Of a stretch of DNA of 64,000 nt, positions 25,716 to 34,886 are shown piece by piece (positions within the stretch are counted from its first letter, which is position 1; every line of letters begins with the position of its first letter). The stretch is from Bradyrhizobium diversitatis. GTDB taxonomy: Bacteria; Pseudomonadota; Alphaproteobacteria; Rhizobiales; Xanthobacteraceae. The notes under the pieces were generated by a model. The model searched no databases, was not told the DNA's origin, and saw only the letters and a program-made list of their open reading frames with translations. Location of the stretch: assembly GCF_016031635.1 (NCBI RefSeq), contig NZ_JACEGD010000012.1, positions 186,001 through 250,000 of the forward strand, given 5' to 3'. The position numbers and the translations under genes were made by a program.

Positions 25716-26684
25716 ATGTCAGCCAAACCAGACCTCAAGATCGTGCTTTGTTCTCCCCGCGGCTTTTGTGCCGGCGTGGTCCGAGCGATCGACACCGTGG
25801 AGCGAGCGCTCGATAAGTACGGCGCCCCGGTCTATGTTCGCCACGAGATTGTGCACAATAAGTACGTCGTCGATGGGTTGAAGAAGAAGGGCGCCATCTT
25901 CGTCGAGGAGCTCGCTGAAATCCCGGAAAACACCACCGCTCCGGTGGTGTTCTCGGCGCACGGCGTGCCGAAGTCGGTTCCGGCCGACGCCCAGTCCCGC
26001 AATCTGTTCTCGCTGGATGCGACCTGCCCGCTGGTGACCAAGGTCCACCGCGAGGCCGCGATCCACTTCAAGCGCGGCCGCGAGATCTTCCTGATCGGCC
26101 ACTCCCACCATCCCGAGGTGGTCGGCACGCTCGGCCAGCTTCCGCCCGGTGCCGTAACCCTGATCGAGACCGCCGAGGACGCCAAGACGATCACGCCGAA
26201 GGACCCCAACAACCTCGCCTTCGTGACCCAGACCACGCTGTCGATCGACGACACCGCGGAGATCGTGGCGCTGCTCAAGGAGCGCTTCCCGAACATCAAC
26301 GGTCCGCACAAGGAAGACATCTGCTACGCCACCACCAACCGCCAGCTCGCGGTGAAGAAGGTGGCGCCGGTGGTGGACGCCCTGATCGTGGTCGGTGCGC
26401 CGAATTCGTCGAACTCGCAGCGCCTGCGCGAGGTTGCCGAGCGCGAGGGCTGCAAGATCGCGGTGCTGGCGCAGCGCGCCACCGACATCGACTGGACCAG
26501 GTTCGGCAACATCGCCAGTCTCGGCATCACGGCGGGCGCCTCTGCGCCGGAAGTGATCGTCGAGGAGATCATGGACGCCTTCGCCGAGCGCTACACGCTG
26601 CATGTGGAGACGGTCTCGGCCGCGGAGGAGAACGAGTTCTTCCCGCTGCCGCGTCAGGTGCGCCCCGAAGCTGCCGCCGAGTAG
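25716..26684 (+). CDS. ispH: 4-hydroxy-3-methylbut-2-enyl diphosphate reductase
   Basis: The 322-residue enzyme makes the last step of the non-mevalonate isoprenoid pathway, reducing HMBPP to IPP and DMAPP. The three iron-sulfur cysteines are visible: Cys18 in PRGFCAG, Cys104 in DATCPLV and Cys203 in EDICYATTNRQ, with the active-site IGHSHHPE and NSSNSQRL. The start is ATG 25716. It is followed by thrB after 6 bp and rnhA in overlap, so the three form a transcription unit. The 264-bp divergent region to trcR carries both promoters; TTGACA at 25581 lacks a good -10 partner. Confidence 0.95.
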   Translation: MSAKPDLKIVLCSPRGFCAGVVRAIDTVERALDKYGAPVYVRHEIVHNKYVVDGLKKKGAIFVEELAEIPENTTAPVVFSAHGVPKSVPADAQSRNLFSLDATCPLVTKVHREAAIHFKRGREIFLIGHSHHPEVVGTLGQLPPGAVTLIETAEDAKTITPKDPNNLAFVTQTTLSIDDTAEIVALLKERFPNINGPHKEDICYATTNRQLAVKKVAPVVDALIVVGAPNSSNSQRLREVAEREGCKIAVLAQRATDIDWTRFGNIASLGITAGASAPEVIVEEIMDAFAERYTLHVETVSAAEENEFFPLPRQVRPEAAAE

Positions 26685-26690
26685 ACCTCT

Positions 26691-27674
26691 ATGGCGGTCT
26701 ACACCGACGTCGCCGCCGACGAGCTTGCGGATTTCCTGAAACAATACGATCTCGGCGAATTGCTCTCCTACAAGGGCATCGCCGAGGGCGTCGAGAATTC
26801 CAACTTCCTGCTGCACACCAGCAAGGGCTCGTTCATTCTCACGCTCTACGAAAAGCGCGTGGCGAAGAACGATCTGCCGTTCTTCCTCGCGCTGATGACG
26901 CATCTGGCCGAGCACGGCGTCAATTGTCCGCTGCCTGTGAAGGCGAAAGACGGCGAGGCGCTGCGCGAGCTGGCAGGCCGGCCCGCGGCGATCATCACCT
27001 TTCTCGAAGGCGTCTGGCCGCGCAAGCCGAACGCCACGCATTGCGCCGGGGTCGGCGACGGGCTGGCGAAACTGCATCTGGCGGGCGCGAACTTTGCGAT
27101 CAAGCGCACCAATGCGCTATCGGTTTCCGGCTGGCGGCCGTTGTTCGACGCCGCTTCAGGCCGCGCCGACGAGGTGCAGCCGGGCTTGCGCGATTTTCTT
27201 GCAGCCGAGCTCGATTATCTCTCGAGCGGCGTCTGGCCGACCAATCTGCCGGAGGGCGTGATCCACGCCGACCTCTTCAACGACAACGTCTTCTTCCTCG
27301 GCGACAAGCTCTCGGGCATCATCGACTTCACCTTCGCCTGCAACGATATGCTGGCCTATGACGTCGCGATCTGCCTCAACGCCTGGTGTTTCGAGCCCGA
27401 TCACTCCTTCAACGTCACCAAGGCGCGCGCTTTTCTCAACGCCTATGGCCGGGTGCGCAAGCTCTCCGAGACCGAAGAGGCGGCGCTGCCGCTGCTGGCG
27501 CGCGGCGCCGCGATCCGCTTCCTGCTGACGCGGCTGGTCGATTGGCTCAACGTGCCGCCGGGCGCGCTGGTCAGGCCGAAGGATCCCTTGGAATATTTCC
27601 GCAAGCTGCGCTTCCACCAGAGCGTGACGAGCGTGCGGGACTATGGGCTGACGCCGTCGGGGCTGGTGGCGTGA
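26691..27674 (+). CDS. thrB: Homoserine kinase (APH-type ThrB)
   Basis: The 327-residue protein phosphorylates homoserine on the way to threonine. It has the aminoglycoside-phosphotransferase-like kinase fold used for ThrB in alphaproteobacteria: YKGIAEGVENSNFLL, the catalytic VIHADLFNDNVFF (HxDxxxxN) and GIIDFTFACND with the metal-binding Asp. It begins 6 bp after ispH. Its stop TGA overlaps the rnhA GTG start, so translation of the RNase may be coupled. Confidence 0.93.
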   Translation: MAVYTDVAADELADFLKQYDLGELLSYKGIAEGVENSNFLLHTSKGSFILTLYEKRVAKNDLPFFLALMTHLAEHGVNCPLPVKAKDGEALRELAGRPAAIITFLEGVWPRKPNATHCAGVGDGLAKLHLAGANFAIKRTNALSVSGWRPLFDAASGRADEVQPGLRDFLAAELDYLSSGVWPTNLPEGVIHADLFNDNVFFLGDKLSGIIDFTFACNDMLAYDVAICLNAWCFEPDHSFNVTKARAFLNAYGRVRKLSETEEAALPLLARGAAIRFLLTRLVDWLNVPPGALVRPKDPLEYFRKLRFHQSVTSVRDYGLTPSGLVA

Positions 27675-28135
27675 GCGAGCTTCCCAACGTCACGATCTAT
27701 ACCGACGGCGCCTGCTCGGGAAATCCCGGGCCGGGCGGCTGGGGCGCGATCCTGAAGTTCGGCGACAAGGAAAAGGAGCTGAACGGCGGCCAGCCGCACA
27801 CCACCAACAACCAGATGGAGCTGATGGCGGCGATCTCGGCGCTCGAAGCGCTGAAGAAGCCGTGCACGGTCGATCTCTACACCGACAGTCAGTATGTCCG
27901 GCAGGGCATCACCGGCTGGATCTTCGGCTGGAAGCGCAACGGCTGGCGCACCGCCGACAAGAAGCCGGTGAAGAATGTCGAGCTATGGCAGCGCCTGGAT
28001 GCCGCGCTGAAGCAGCATGAGGTCCGCTGGCACTGGGTCAAGGGCCACGCCGGCCACCCCGAGAACGAGCGCGCCGATCAGCTCGCGCGCGAGGGCGTCG
28101 CGATGGCGCGCTTGCAGCAGCGGGTGAGGGAGTAG
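27671..28135 (+). CDS. rnhA: Ribonuclease HI
   Basis: The 154-residue enzyme cuts RNA in RNA:DNA hybrids. The catalytic residues are seen in order: Asp12 in YTDGACSGN, Glu50 in NNQMELMAA, Asp72 in YTDSQYV and Asp136 in ENERADQLAR, with the GWRTADKKPVKN substrate-binding loop. The GTG start overlaps thrB as GTGA. Gene order thrB-rnhA is typical for this group of bacteria. A palindromic repeat follows. Confidence 0.94.
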   Translation: MSELPNVTIYTDGACSGNPGPGGWGAILKFGDKEKELNGGQPHTTNNQMELMAAISALEALKKPCTVDLYTDSQYVRQGITGWIFGWKRNGWRTADKKPVKNVELWQRLDAALKQHEVRWHWVKGHAGHPENERADQLAREGVAMARLQQRVRE

Positions 28136-28147
28136 GGTTTTTGTTTC

Positions 28148-28244
28148 GTCATTCCGGGGCGGTGCAAAGCACCGAACTCAGGTGCGCAGTTGCGCACCTG
28201 AGAATCTCGAGATTCCGGGTTCGCCTGCGGCGCCCCGGAATGAC
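28148..28244. repeat. Palindromic element, GTCATTCCGGGGC family
   Basis: Arms GTCATTCCGGGGC (from 28148) and GCCCCGGAATGAC (to 28244) are perfect. Inner CTCAGGTGCGCA/TGCGCACCTGAG forms a further hairpin. The same family is found at 39733-39836. It lies between convergent genes. Confidence 0.8.
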
Positions 28245-28251
28245 ATCATTC

Positions 28252-28737
28252 TTACAGCTGCCCGAGCAGCGTATCCCCGCCGGAGACCTCGACCTTGCCG
28301 GGCATCGCCTCGAGGTTCAGCTTCTTGACCACGCCGTCCTCGATCAGCATCGAATAGCGCTTGGAGCGGATGCCGAGGCCGTTGGCGGAGGCGTCCAGCT
28401 CCATGCCGATCGCCTTGGTGAAGTCGGCATTGCCATCGGCGAGGAAGACGGCCTCGTCGCGCTGGTCGGTGTCGCGCTTCCAGGCGTTCATGACGAAGGC
28501 GTCATTGACGGAGATGATAGCGATGGTGTCGACGCCCTTGTCCTTGATGGCATAGGCGTTGAGGAAGATGCTCGGCAGATGCATCTTGTGGCAGGTGCCG
28601 GTATAGGCGCCGGGTACCGCGAACAGCGCCACCTTCTTGCCCTTGAAGATGTCGTCGGTGGTCTTCACCTGCGGGCCTTCCGCCGTCATCACGCGGAATT
28701 TCGCCTCGGGCAGCTTGTCGCCAATCTGGATCGCCAT
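28252..28737 (-). CDS. Peroxiredoxin, Prx5/AhpE-like
   Basis: A 161-residue thiol peroxidase. The peroxidatic Cys49 lies in VPGAYTGTCHKMHLPS, the pattern of the Prx5 (Ahp1/hybrid glutaredoxin-dependent) subfamily, and the protein removes hydrogen peroxide or organic peroxides. No second conserved cysteine partner is evident, so it probably uses an external reductant. The ATG at 28737 has GGGAGA before it; a longer frame to 28794 is not needed. The next gene leftward on this strand is 107 bp away. Confidence 0.9.
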   Translation of the reverse strand: MAIQIGDKLPEAKFRVMTAEGPQVKTTDDIFKGKKVALFAVPGAYTGTCHKMHLPSIFLNAYAIKDKGVDTIAIISVNDAFVMNAWKRDTDQRDEAVFLADGNADFTKAIGMELDASANGLGIRSKRYSMLIEDGVVKKLNLEAMPGKVEVSGGDTLLGQL

Positions 28738-28844
28738 CGTCAGTCTCCCTGAAAATCGGTCCCGCTTTTTAGACCGGGCGGCCGGCCTGCACAATATTGC
28801 CGGCGGGGAAAGCGGCAGGGCCTGTGGCTTTCACCGTGATGTCA

Positions 28845-29399
28845 TCAGCCCGCAAATCCGCCGCCGTCGAGGAAGGCCTGCTCTTCCTCGGTGGTGTCGC
28901 GGCCGAGGATGCGGTTGCGGTGGGGGAAGCGGCCGAACCGCTGGATGATGTCGGCGTGATCCCGCGCGTATTTCTGGTTTTCGGTATTGTCGGTGTTCTG
29001 AAACAGCGCGATGCAGTGCAATTGGTCGGGCAGGTGCTCGGAATGCATGAAGGGCAAATAGAGGAATTCGAGCAGGATGGGGTCGATCCTGCGATCAACG
29101 CCCCGATCGATGGCACGGCGGGCGACGTCGCGCGCCAGCGCGTCGCTGGCAAAGGCTTGCCGCGTGCCACGGAACATGTTGCGGGGAAACTGGTCGAGCA
29201 CGATGACGAGCGCGAGCGCGCCGTCGTCGCTCGCCTCCCATGATGCCAGCTCGCCAGCGGCCGCTCTCTGCCACAGCGAGAGAAAGCGGCGTCTTATCTC
29301 CGCATCGAAAGCGTCGCTGCGCTCGTACCACCGTTCGCGCCCGGCCTCTCGCCAGAAGGCGAGAACGCCTGATGGCGTGATGTCGCGGGCGTCAGTCAT
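28845..29399 (-). CDS. DUF924 family protein
   Basis: The 184-residue protein has the DUF924 patterns: PSGVLAFWREAG near the start, WYERSDAFDAEIRRRF, the central VIVLDQFPRNMFRGTRQAFASD, and FLYLPFMHSEHLPDQ. The family is cytoplasmic, TPR-like and of unknown function. The gene ends 107 bp before the peroxiredoxin start and lies only 15 bp after the fadD stop, so it may be read from the same transcript as the acyl-CoA ligase. Confidence 0.86.
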   Translation of the reverse strand: MTDARDITPSGVLAFWREAGRERWYERSDAFDAEIRRRFLSLWQRAAAGELASWEASDDGALALVIVLDQFPRNMFRGTRQAFASDALARDVARRAIDRGVDRRIDPILLEFLYLPFMHSEHLPDQLHCIALFQNTDNTENQKYARDHADIIQRFGRFPHRNRILGRDTTEEEQAFLDGGGFAG

Positions 29400-29414
29400 G
29401 AACGGAGGCGCGCG

Positions 29415-31100
29415 TTACGCCGCCTCCGCCTTCTTCTCGTCGCGGAGCTGCCGGCGCAGGATCTTGCCGACATTGGTCTTCGGCAGGTCGGTGCGGAATT
29501 CGATGTGCTTGGGCACCTTGTAGCCGGTCAGCTGCTCGTGACAGAACGCGATCACGGCCTCGGCGGTGAGGTTCGGGTCTTTCCTCACGACGAAGGCCTT
29601 CACTGCCTCGCCGGACTTGGAATCGGGGATGCCGATCACGGCGCATTCGAGCACGCCCGGATGGCTCGCGATGACTTCCTCGATCTCGTTCGGGTAGACG
29701 TTGAAGCCGGAGACCAGGATCATGTCCTTCTTGCGGTCGACGATCTTGATATAGCCCTTCTCGTCCATCACGCCGATATCGCCGGTGCGGAAATAGCCGT
29801 CCGCGGTCATCACCTTGGCGGTCTCTTCGGGACGGTTCCAGTAGCCCGACATGACCTGCGGGCCCTTGGCGCAGATCTCGCCCGCCTGGCCGAGCGGGAC
29901 CTCGTTGCCGTCGTCGTCTCGGATCGAGATGTAAGTCGACGGCACGGGAATGCCGATCGAGCCGGTGAACTCGGTCGCCGTCGGCGGATTGCAGGTCAGG
30001 ACAGGCGACGTCTCCGACAGGCCGTAGCCCTCGGCGATGCTGCAGCCCGTGATGTTCTTCCATTGATCGGCCACGGGGCGCTGCACCGCCATGCCGCCGC
30101 CGTTGGAGATCTTCAGCTTGGAGAAGTCGAGCTTCTTGAAGTCGGGATGGTTCATCAAGGCGTTGTAGAGCGTGTTCACCGCCGGGAAGGTGTTGACCTG
30201 GTATTTCGCCAGCTCCTTGATGAAGCCGGGTATGTCGCGCGGGTTCGGGATCAGCAGGTTGCAGCCGCCGGCGCGCACCGCGAGCAGGTAGCAGGCCGTC
30301 AGCGCGAAGATGTGATAGAGCGGCAGCGCGCAGACGATCATGAGCTGGTCGACATGCGGCGGCGCGGCGAGCGCCGGCTGCAGCCAGGCGTCGTTCTGCA
30401 GGACGTTGGCGACAATGTTGCGATGGAGCAGCGTCGCACCCTTGGAGACACCGGTGGTGCCGCCGGTATATTGCAGGAACGCGACGTCGCCCGGCGAGAT
30501 TTTCGGCTTGTTGAACGTCATGCCGCGGCCGGCCGAGAGCGCGTCGTTGAAGGCCACCGCCCCCGGCAGCGACCAGGCCGGTACCATCTTCTTGACCCGG
30601 CGGACGACGAGATTGACGATGATTCCCTTGAAGCCGAGCAGGTCGCCCATGCTGGCGACGATGACGTGCTTCACCTGCGTCTTCGCGATCACCTGCTCGA
30701 CCGTGTGGGCAAAGTTCTCCAGCACGATGATGGCTTCGGCGCCGGAATCCTTGAGCTGGTGCTCGAGCTCGCGCGGGGTGTAAAGCGGGTTGACGTTCAC
30801 GACCGCGTATCCGGCGCGCAGCACGGCGGCGGTCGCGACGGGGTACTGCAGTACGTTCGGCATCATGATCGCAACACGGGCGCCGCGCTGGAGCCCGCGG
30901 CCCTGCAAGTAAGCGGCGAGCGCGACCGACATCTGGTCGAGGTCGCGATAGCTGATCGACTTGTCCATGCAGATGAACGCCTTGCGGTCGGCGAACTTGG
31001 TGAAGCTCTCCTCCAGAAGGTCGACCAGCGATGCGTATTGTGTCGGCTCGATATCGGCGGGCACGCCGGGCGGATATTGCTTGAGCCAGATGCGCTCCAT
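29415..31100 (-). CDS. fadD: Long-chain fatty-acid CoA ligase
   Basis: The 561-residue protein, exactly the length of E. coli FadD, activates long-chain fatty acids for beta-oxidation. The ATP motif YTGGTTGVSKG is at residues 211-221, followed by AEGYGLSETSPVL and GYFRTGDIGVMDEKGYIKIVDR in the A8 region and the C-terminal TNVGKILRRQLRDE with the catalytic lysine. The ATG at 31100 has a GGGGAG ribosome site. It is probably peripheral on the inner membrane. Downstream, 15 bp away, is the DUF924 gene. Confidence 0.93.
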   Translation of the reverse strand: MERIWLKQYPPGVPADIEPTQYASLVDLLEESFTKFADRKAFICMDKSISYRDLDQMSVALAAYLQGRGLQRGARVAIMMPNVLQYPVATAAVLRAGYAVVNVNPLYTPRELEHQLKDSGAEAIIVLENFAHTVEQVIAKTQVKHVIVASMGDLLGFKGIIVNLVVRRVKKMVPAWSLPGAVAFNDALSAGRGMTFNKPKISPGDVAFLQYTGGTTGVSKGATLLHRNIVANVLQNDAWLQPALAAPPHVDQLMIVCALPLYHIFALTACYLLAVRAGGCNLLIPNPRDIPGFIKELAKYQVNTFPAVNTLYNALMNHPDFKKLDFSKLKISNGGGMAVQRPVADQWKNITGCSIAEGYGLSETSPVLTCNPPTATEFTGSIGIPVPSTYISIRDDDGNEVPLGQAGEICAKGPQVMSGYWNRPEETAKVMTADGYFRTGDIGVMDEKGYIKIVDRKKDMILVSGFNVYPNEIEEVIASHPGVLECAVIGIPDSKSGEAVKAFVVRKDPNLTAEAVIAFCHEQLTGYKVPKHIEFRTDLPKTNVGKILRRQLRDEKKAEAA

Positions 31101-31291
31101 GGAAAACTCCCCTCATTGACCAGAGCCCGTTGTGTCACGGGCTTGCCGCATTGCCGCCAGTATCCAGCCTGCCGGAACTGGTGGCAAGCCGTCGTGGCTT
31201 AGGGCAAAGGTCCGGGCGTAGCTACTGGAATCGTCGCAAATCGCCCTGCCGCGGGTGCGAAACGCGGGCTGCGGTTTAGGCCCGAGGAACG

Positions 31292-32815
31292 TTAACTGTT
31301 GTTCGCCGGCTTGGCGGCAGCGGCGGGCTTGGTCGCGGCCTTGGGCTTGGCGGGCTTGGCCGCCTGATCGCCGCCTGCCGCAGGCTTCTCGGCGGGCTTC
31401 GCTGCCGCATCATGCTTGGTCGCGGCATGCTTGGACCCGGCCGGCTTGGCTGCGGTCTTGGCGTCGGTCTTGGCGTCCCCCTTGGCACTGGATTTGGCTT
31501 CGGGCTTGGCATCCGGCTTCACCGCCGCCGTCTTGGTGTCCTTGCCTGCGTCCTTGTGTCCATCCTTGTGCCCATCCTTGGGCTTGTCGGTGGCGTCAGG
31601 CTTCTTGGCGACGCGCGACTTCTTGCCACGCGGCTTGGACGCGGCCTGCTGGTCGGCATCGGCCGCGACCGCCGCGATCAGGGCGGTGCCGGTGCGGGTC
31701 GGGCCCGTATAGACCAGCACGGGTTCGGCCGCCGCCGGGGCCGAGGCCATCAGCTCGGAAGCCTTCATCATCAGGGGCGGCTGCAGGCCCGCCGTGAAGA
31801 AGGTGACCTGGGCTTCTCCACCGGTGGCCGAGGCCGATCCGGTCGCACCGCCATTGGCCGCAATCAGCGCATCGTCGTCGTCACTGGCCGGCCGCTTGCG
31901 GTGGGGCCCGCACATCTCGTCGCGCAGGTTCGGCGGCGAGGCGTCGACCGGCACGAGATTGTCGACGGTGCCGAGCGAGGGGCGGAGCCAGGTGAGATTG
32001 TCCTGAGCGAAGCCGCGCTCGAGCAGCTGCGCGGCCTTCACTGCGCGCGCGGTGCCGGAACTGGCGCCGAGCACCACTGCGATCAGCCGGCGGCCGTTGC
32101 GCGTGGCCGAGGCCACCAGGTTGTACCCGGAGGCGCAGATGAAGCCGGTCTTGAAACCGTCGGCGCCGGGATAGCGGCCGATCAGCTTGTTGAAATTGCC
32201 GGTGACGCGTTTGCCGAAGCGGATCGCCGGGATGTGTACGAAGTATTCGTATTCCGGCAGGTCGCGCAGGAAGGCGCGCGCCAGGATTCCGAGATCGCGC
32301 GCGGACGTGATCTGGCCGTCGGCGGGCAGGCCGTTCGGATTGACGTAGCTCGTCTGCGTCATGCCGAGCTTCTTCGCGGTGTCGTTCATGATCGCGGAGA
32401 AGCCGTCGATCGAGCCGCCGACGCCTTCGGCGAGCACCACGGCCATGTCGTTCGCCGACTTGACCATCATCATCTTCAGCGCGTTGTCGACGGTGAGCTG
32501 CGTCCCAGGGCGGAAGCCCATCTTCGAGGGCGACTGCGAGGCCGCCGTCGGCGACACCGTGAGCAGCGTGTCGAGCGTCAGCCTGCCGTCCTTGACCGCC
32601 TTCAGCGTGACATAGGCAGTCATGATCTTGGTGACGGAGGCCGGATACCAGGGAATGGTCGCGTTGTCCGCCTGCAGCACCTTGCCGCTGTCGGCCTCGA
32701 TCAGCAGCAGCGCTTCGGCGCTCGCCGCGCGCGGCGCGAGCAATGCGGCGCATGCGAGGCTCGCAGCGAACAGGTTGAACAGCGATTTGCGAAGCAGCGG
32801 GCGAAGGGCGTGCAC
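31292..32815 (-). CDS. D-alanyl-D-alanine carboxypeptidase with long Lys/Ala-rich tail
   Basis: The 507-residue protein is a serine-type D,D-carboxypeptidase of the PBP5/6 (DacA/DacC) kind, trimming the fifth D-Ala of peptidoglycan side chains. After a signal peptide the active-site motifs are Ser60-Val-Thr-Lys63, Ser120-Ala-Asn122 and Lys222-Thr-Gly. Residues about 395-507 form a low-complexity tail rich in Lys, Ala, Pro, Asp and Thr, resembling a histone H1 tail. The start is the GTG at 32815, which gives a good signal peptide; the frame is open further upstream without sense. The usual amphipathic membrane anchor is not seen; the tail may bind anionic polymers. Confidence 0.88.
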   Translation of the reverse strand: MHALRPLLRKSLFNLFAASLACAALLAPRAASAEALLLIEADSGKVLQADNATIPWYPASVTKIMTAYVTLKAVKDGRLTLDTLLTVSPTAASQSPSKMGFRPGTQLTVDNALKMMMVKSANDMAVVLAEGVGGSIDGFSAIMNDTAKKLGMTQTSYVNPNGLPADGQITSARDLGILARAFLRDLPEYEYFVHIPAIRFGKRVTGNFNKLIGRYPGADGFKTGFICASGYNLVASATRNGRRLIAVVLGASSGTARAVKAAQLLERGFAQDNLTWLRPSLGTVDNLVPVDASPPNLRDEMCGPHRKRPASDDDDALIAANGGATGSASATGGEAQVTFFTAGLQPPLMMKASELMASAPAAAEPVLVYTGPTRTGTALIAAVAADADQQAASKPRGKKSRVAKKPDATDKPKDGHKDGHKDAGKDTKTAAVKPDAKPEAKSSAKGDAKTDAKTAAKPAGSKHAATKHDAAAKPAEKPAAGGDQAAKPAKPKAATKPAAAAKPANNS

Positions 32816-33005
32816 TATCCGATTCCGGTCCTTGGAGATCCGCCTGATACGGTCGGCTCTCGTGATCTGATGGTCGGTTCCTGAAATCCAGCGCCGCCGC
32901 TTGCGGCGTCGCAAACCTATACCGGCTCGTGCGTCGAGAATAGGGGGATCGGCGCGGTATTCCGCAATGAAATAGGCCGAATTTCGACGGCGCCGTGGGG
33001 ACTTG

Positions 33006-34802
33006 CTATGGGGATTTGGCGGCCGTCGCGGCAGTCTCGGCCGCCGTCACGCTGGCCCGCGCGGTCTCCTGAACCATGAACTGGGCCTTGGCGAGCTCGG
33101 CGAAATGGCCGCCTTTGGCCACGAGTTCATCGAAAGTTCCGCTTTCGATCACGCGCCCATTCTCGAACACCAGGATCCGCGTGGCGTTGCGGATGGTCGA
33201 CAGGCGGTGGGCGATCACGAAGGTGGTTCGGCCCTTCATCACTTCGTCGAGAGCGGCATTTACCTTGGCCTCGGTGACGGCGTCGAGCGCGCTGGTGGCT
33301 TCGTCCAGGATCAGGATCGGCGGATCCTTCAGCAGCGCACGCGCGATGGACAGGCGTTGGCGCTCGCCGCCCGAGAGCATGCGGCCGCGCTCGCCGGCAT
33401 TGGTCTCGAAGCCGCCGCTGCGCTCGATGAACGCGAGCGCCTGCGCGCGCTCCGCCGCCTTGCGCATCTCGGCCTCGGTCGCGTCCGGCTTGCCGACGCG
33501 CAAATTGTCGGCGATCGAGCGGTTGAATAGCAGCGCTTCCTGGAACACCACGCCGATGTTTCGCCGCAGCGAGGTCAGCGTGACGCCGCGCACGTCCATG
33601 CCGTCGATCTTGATGACGCCGGATTGCGGATCGAAGGCACGATGCAAAAGCGCAATCGCGGTCGACTTGCCGGCGCCGGTCGGGCCGACCAGCGCAATGG
33701 TCTGCCCAGGCAGCGCGGTGAAGGTGAGGTCCTCGATCGCCGGTCGCTTGCCGTCATAGGAGAACGTGACGTCGTTGAACTCGACGAGGCCCGACAGCCG
33801 GCCGGCATCGATTGCATCGGGCCGGTCGTGCACCGCGGGCACGGCGTCGAGCACATTGAAGAACTCGCGCAGACGCGGGGCTTCCATGAACACGTTGTTG
33901 ATGAAGCTCACGACTTGCTCGAGCTTCTGGATCAGCATCGTTGCGAAGCTCACGAACATCACGATGTCGCCGACCGAGGTGAGCCCCTGGTCGTGCAGGG
34001 CGATGCCGAAAGTGAAGATCGCGAGCACCGTGATGGTTGTGGAGGCGCGTGTGATCACCGTGACCAGCGCCCACCACGACAGCACCGGCATTTGCGCGGC
34101 CAGCAGCTCGTCGGCCACGGAGCGCAGCCCTTTCACCTCGGATTCGACACGCACGAAACTCTGCACCAGCGCGACATTGCCGAGTGCGTCGGAGGCGCGC
34201 GCGGAGAGCTCGCTGTAGTGCTCCTCGACCGCCATCTGCATGCCGAAGGTCTTGCGCACCACGAAGGTGGTCAGCGCGGTGAAGACGATGCAGAGCACGA
34301 ACAGTAGAATCGCCAGCCGCCAGTTCAGGTAGAGCGACAGCGGCAGCAGCGCCACGACCGAGAGGATCGCGGCAAAATGCTCGCGGAAGAAGCCGAGCCA
34401 GAGCCGCCACAGCGCGTCCGTGCCGTTGAGCATCACCTTCATCAGCCGGCCGGAATGGGTGCCGGAATGGAAGGTCAACGGCAGTTGCAGGATGTGCTCG
34501 AAATAGCTCGTCAGCACCGCCTGACGCTGGCGGTGAGAGAGCCGGTCGGCCTGCAGGGCCACGAGCGCGCTGCACGCGATGGTGAAGAGCCCGAACGCAA
34601 CCCAGGCAGCCAGGAACGGCCAGGCCGAGTTCGACCCGGCTACCGTCTTGCCCGAGAGCACGTCGACGATACGCCCGAACAGCACAGGCTCGGCGAATTG
34701 CGAGGCCGCGAGCAGTAGATTGGCGACCGCAAGCAGCCAGCCCAGCCGCGCTTCCTTGCCGAGCAGCTCGAGAACGCGGGTGTAGAGGCGGAGAATGGAC
34801 AT
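33006..34802 (-). CDS. ndvA: ABC exporter, glucan exporter NdvA-like (fused TM and ATPase)
   Basis: The 598-residue half-size exporter has six membrane segments and one ATPase domain, with Walker A GPTGAGKST, signature LSGGERQRLSIARAL and Walker B ILILDEATSALD. Length and the opening VLELLGKEARLGWLLAVANLLLA resemble NdvA/ChvA, which export cyclic glucans used in osmoadaptation and plant infection. The gene symbol is by similarity; no glucan synthase is in view. The start ATG 34802 is chosen over a longer in-frame extension of arginine-rich sequence. Confidence 0.86.
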   Translation of the reverse strand: MSILRLYTRVLELLGKEARLGWLLAVANLLLAASQFAEPVLFGRIVDVLSGKTVAGSNSAWPFLAAWVAFGLFTIACSALVALQADRLSHRQRQAVLTSYFEHILQLPLTFHSGTHSGRLMKVMLNGTDALWRLWLGFFREHFAAILSVVALLPLSLYLNWRLAILLFVLCIVFTALTTFVVRKTFGMQMAVEEHYSELSARASDALGNVALVQSFVRVESEVKGLRSVADELLAAQMPVLSWWALVTVITRASTTITVLAIFTFGIALHDQGLTSVGDIVMFVSFATMLIQKLEQVVSFINNVFMEAPRLREFFNVLDAVPAVHDRPDAIDAGRLSGLVEFNDVTFSYDGKRPAIEDLTFTALPGQTIALVGPTGAGKSTAIALLHRAFDPQSGVIKIDGMDVRGVTLTSLRRNIGVVFQEALLFNRSIADNLRVGKPDATEAEMRKAAERAQALAFIERSGGFETNAGERGRMLSGGERQRLSIARALLKDPPILILDEATSALDAVTEAKVNAALDEVMKGRTTFVIAHRLSTIRNATRILVFENGRVIESGTFDELVAKGGHFAELAKAQFMVQETARASVTAAETAATAAKSP

Positions 34803-34886
34803 GCGGCGACGAACTCGGGCGAGTAACGGAGCCCGCATTCTAAGCAGGGATCGTGCGGGAGATATAGCGGAAGCTGTCAGTTTTGC

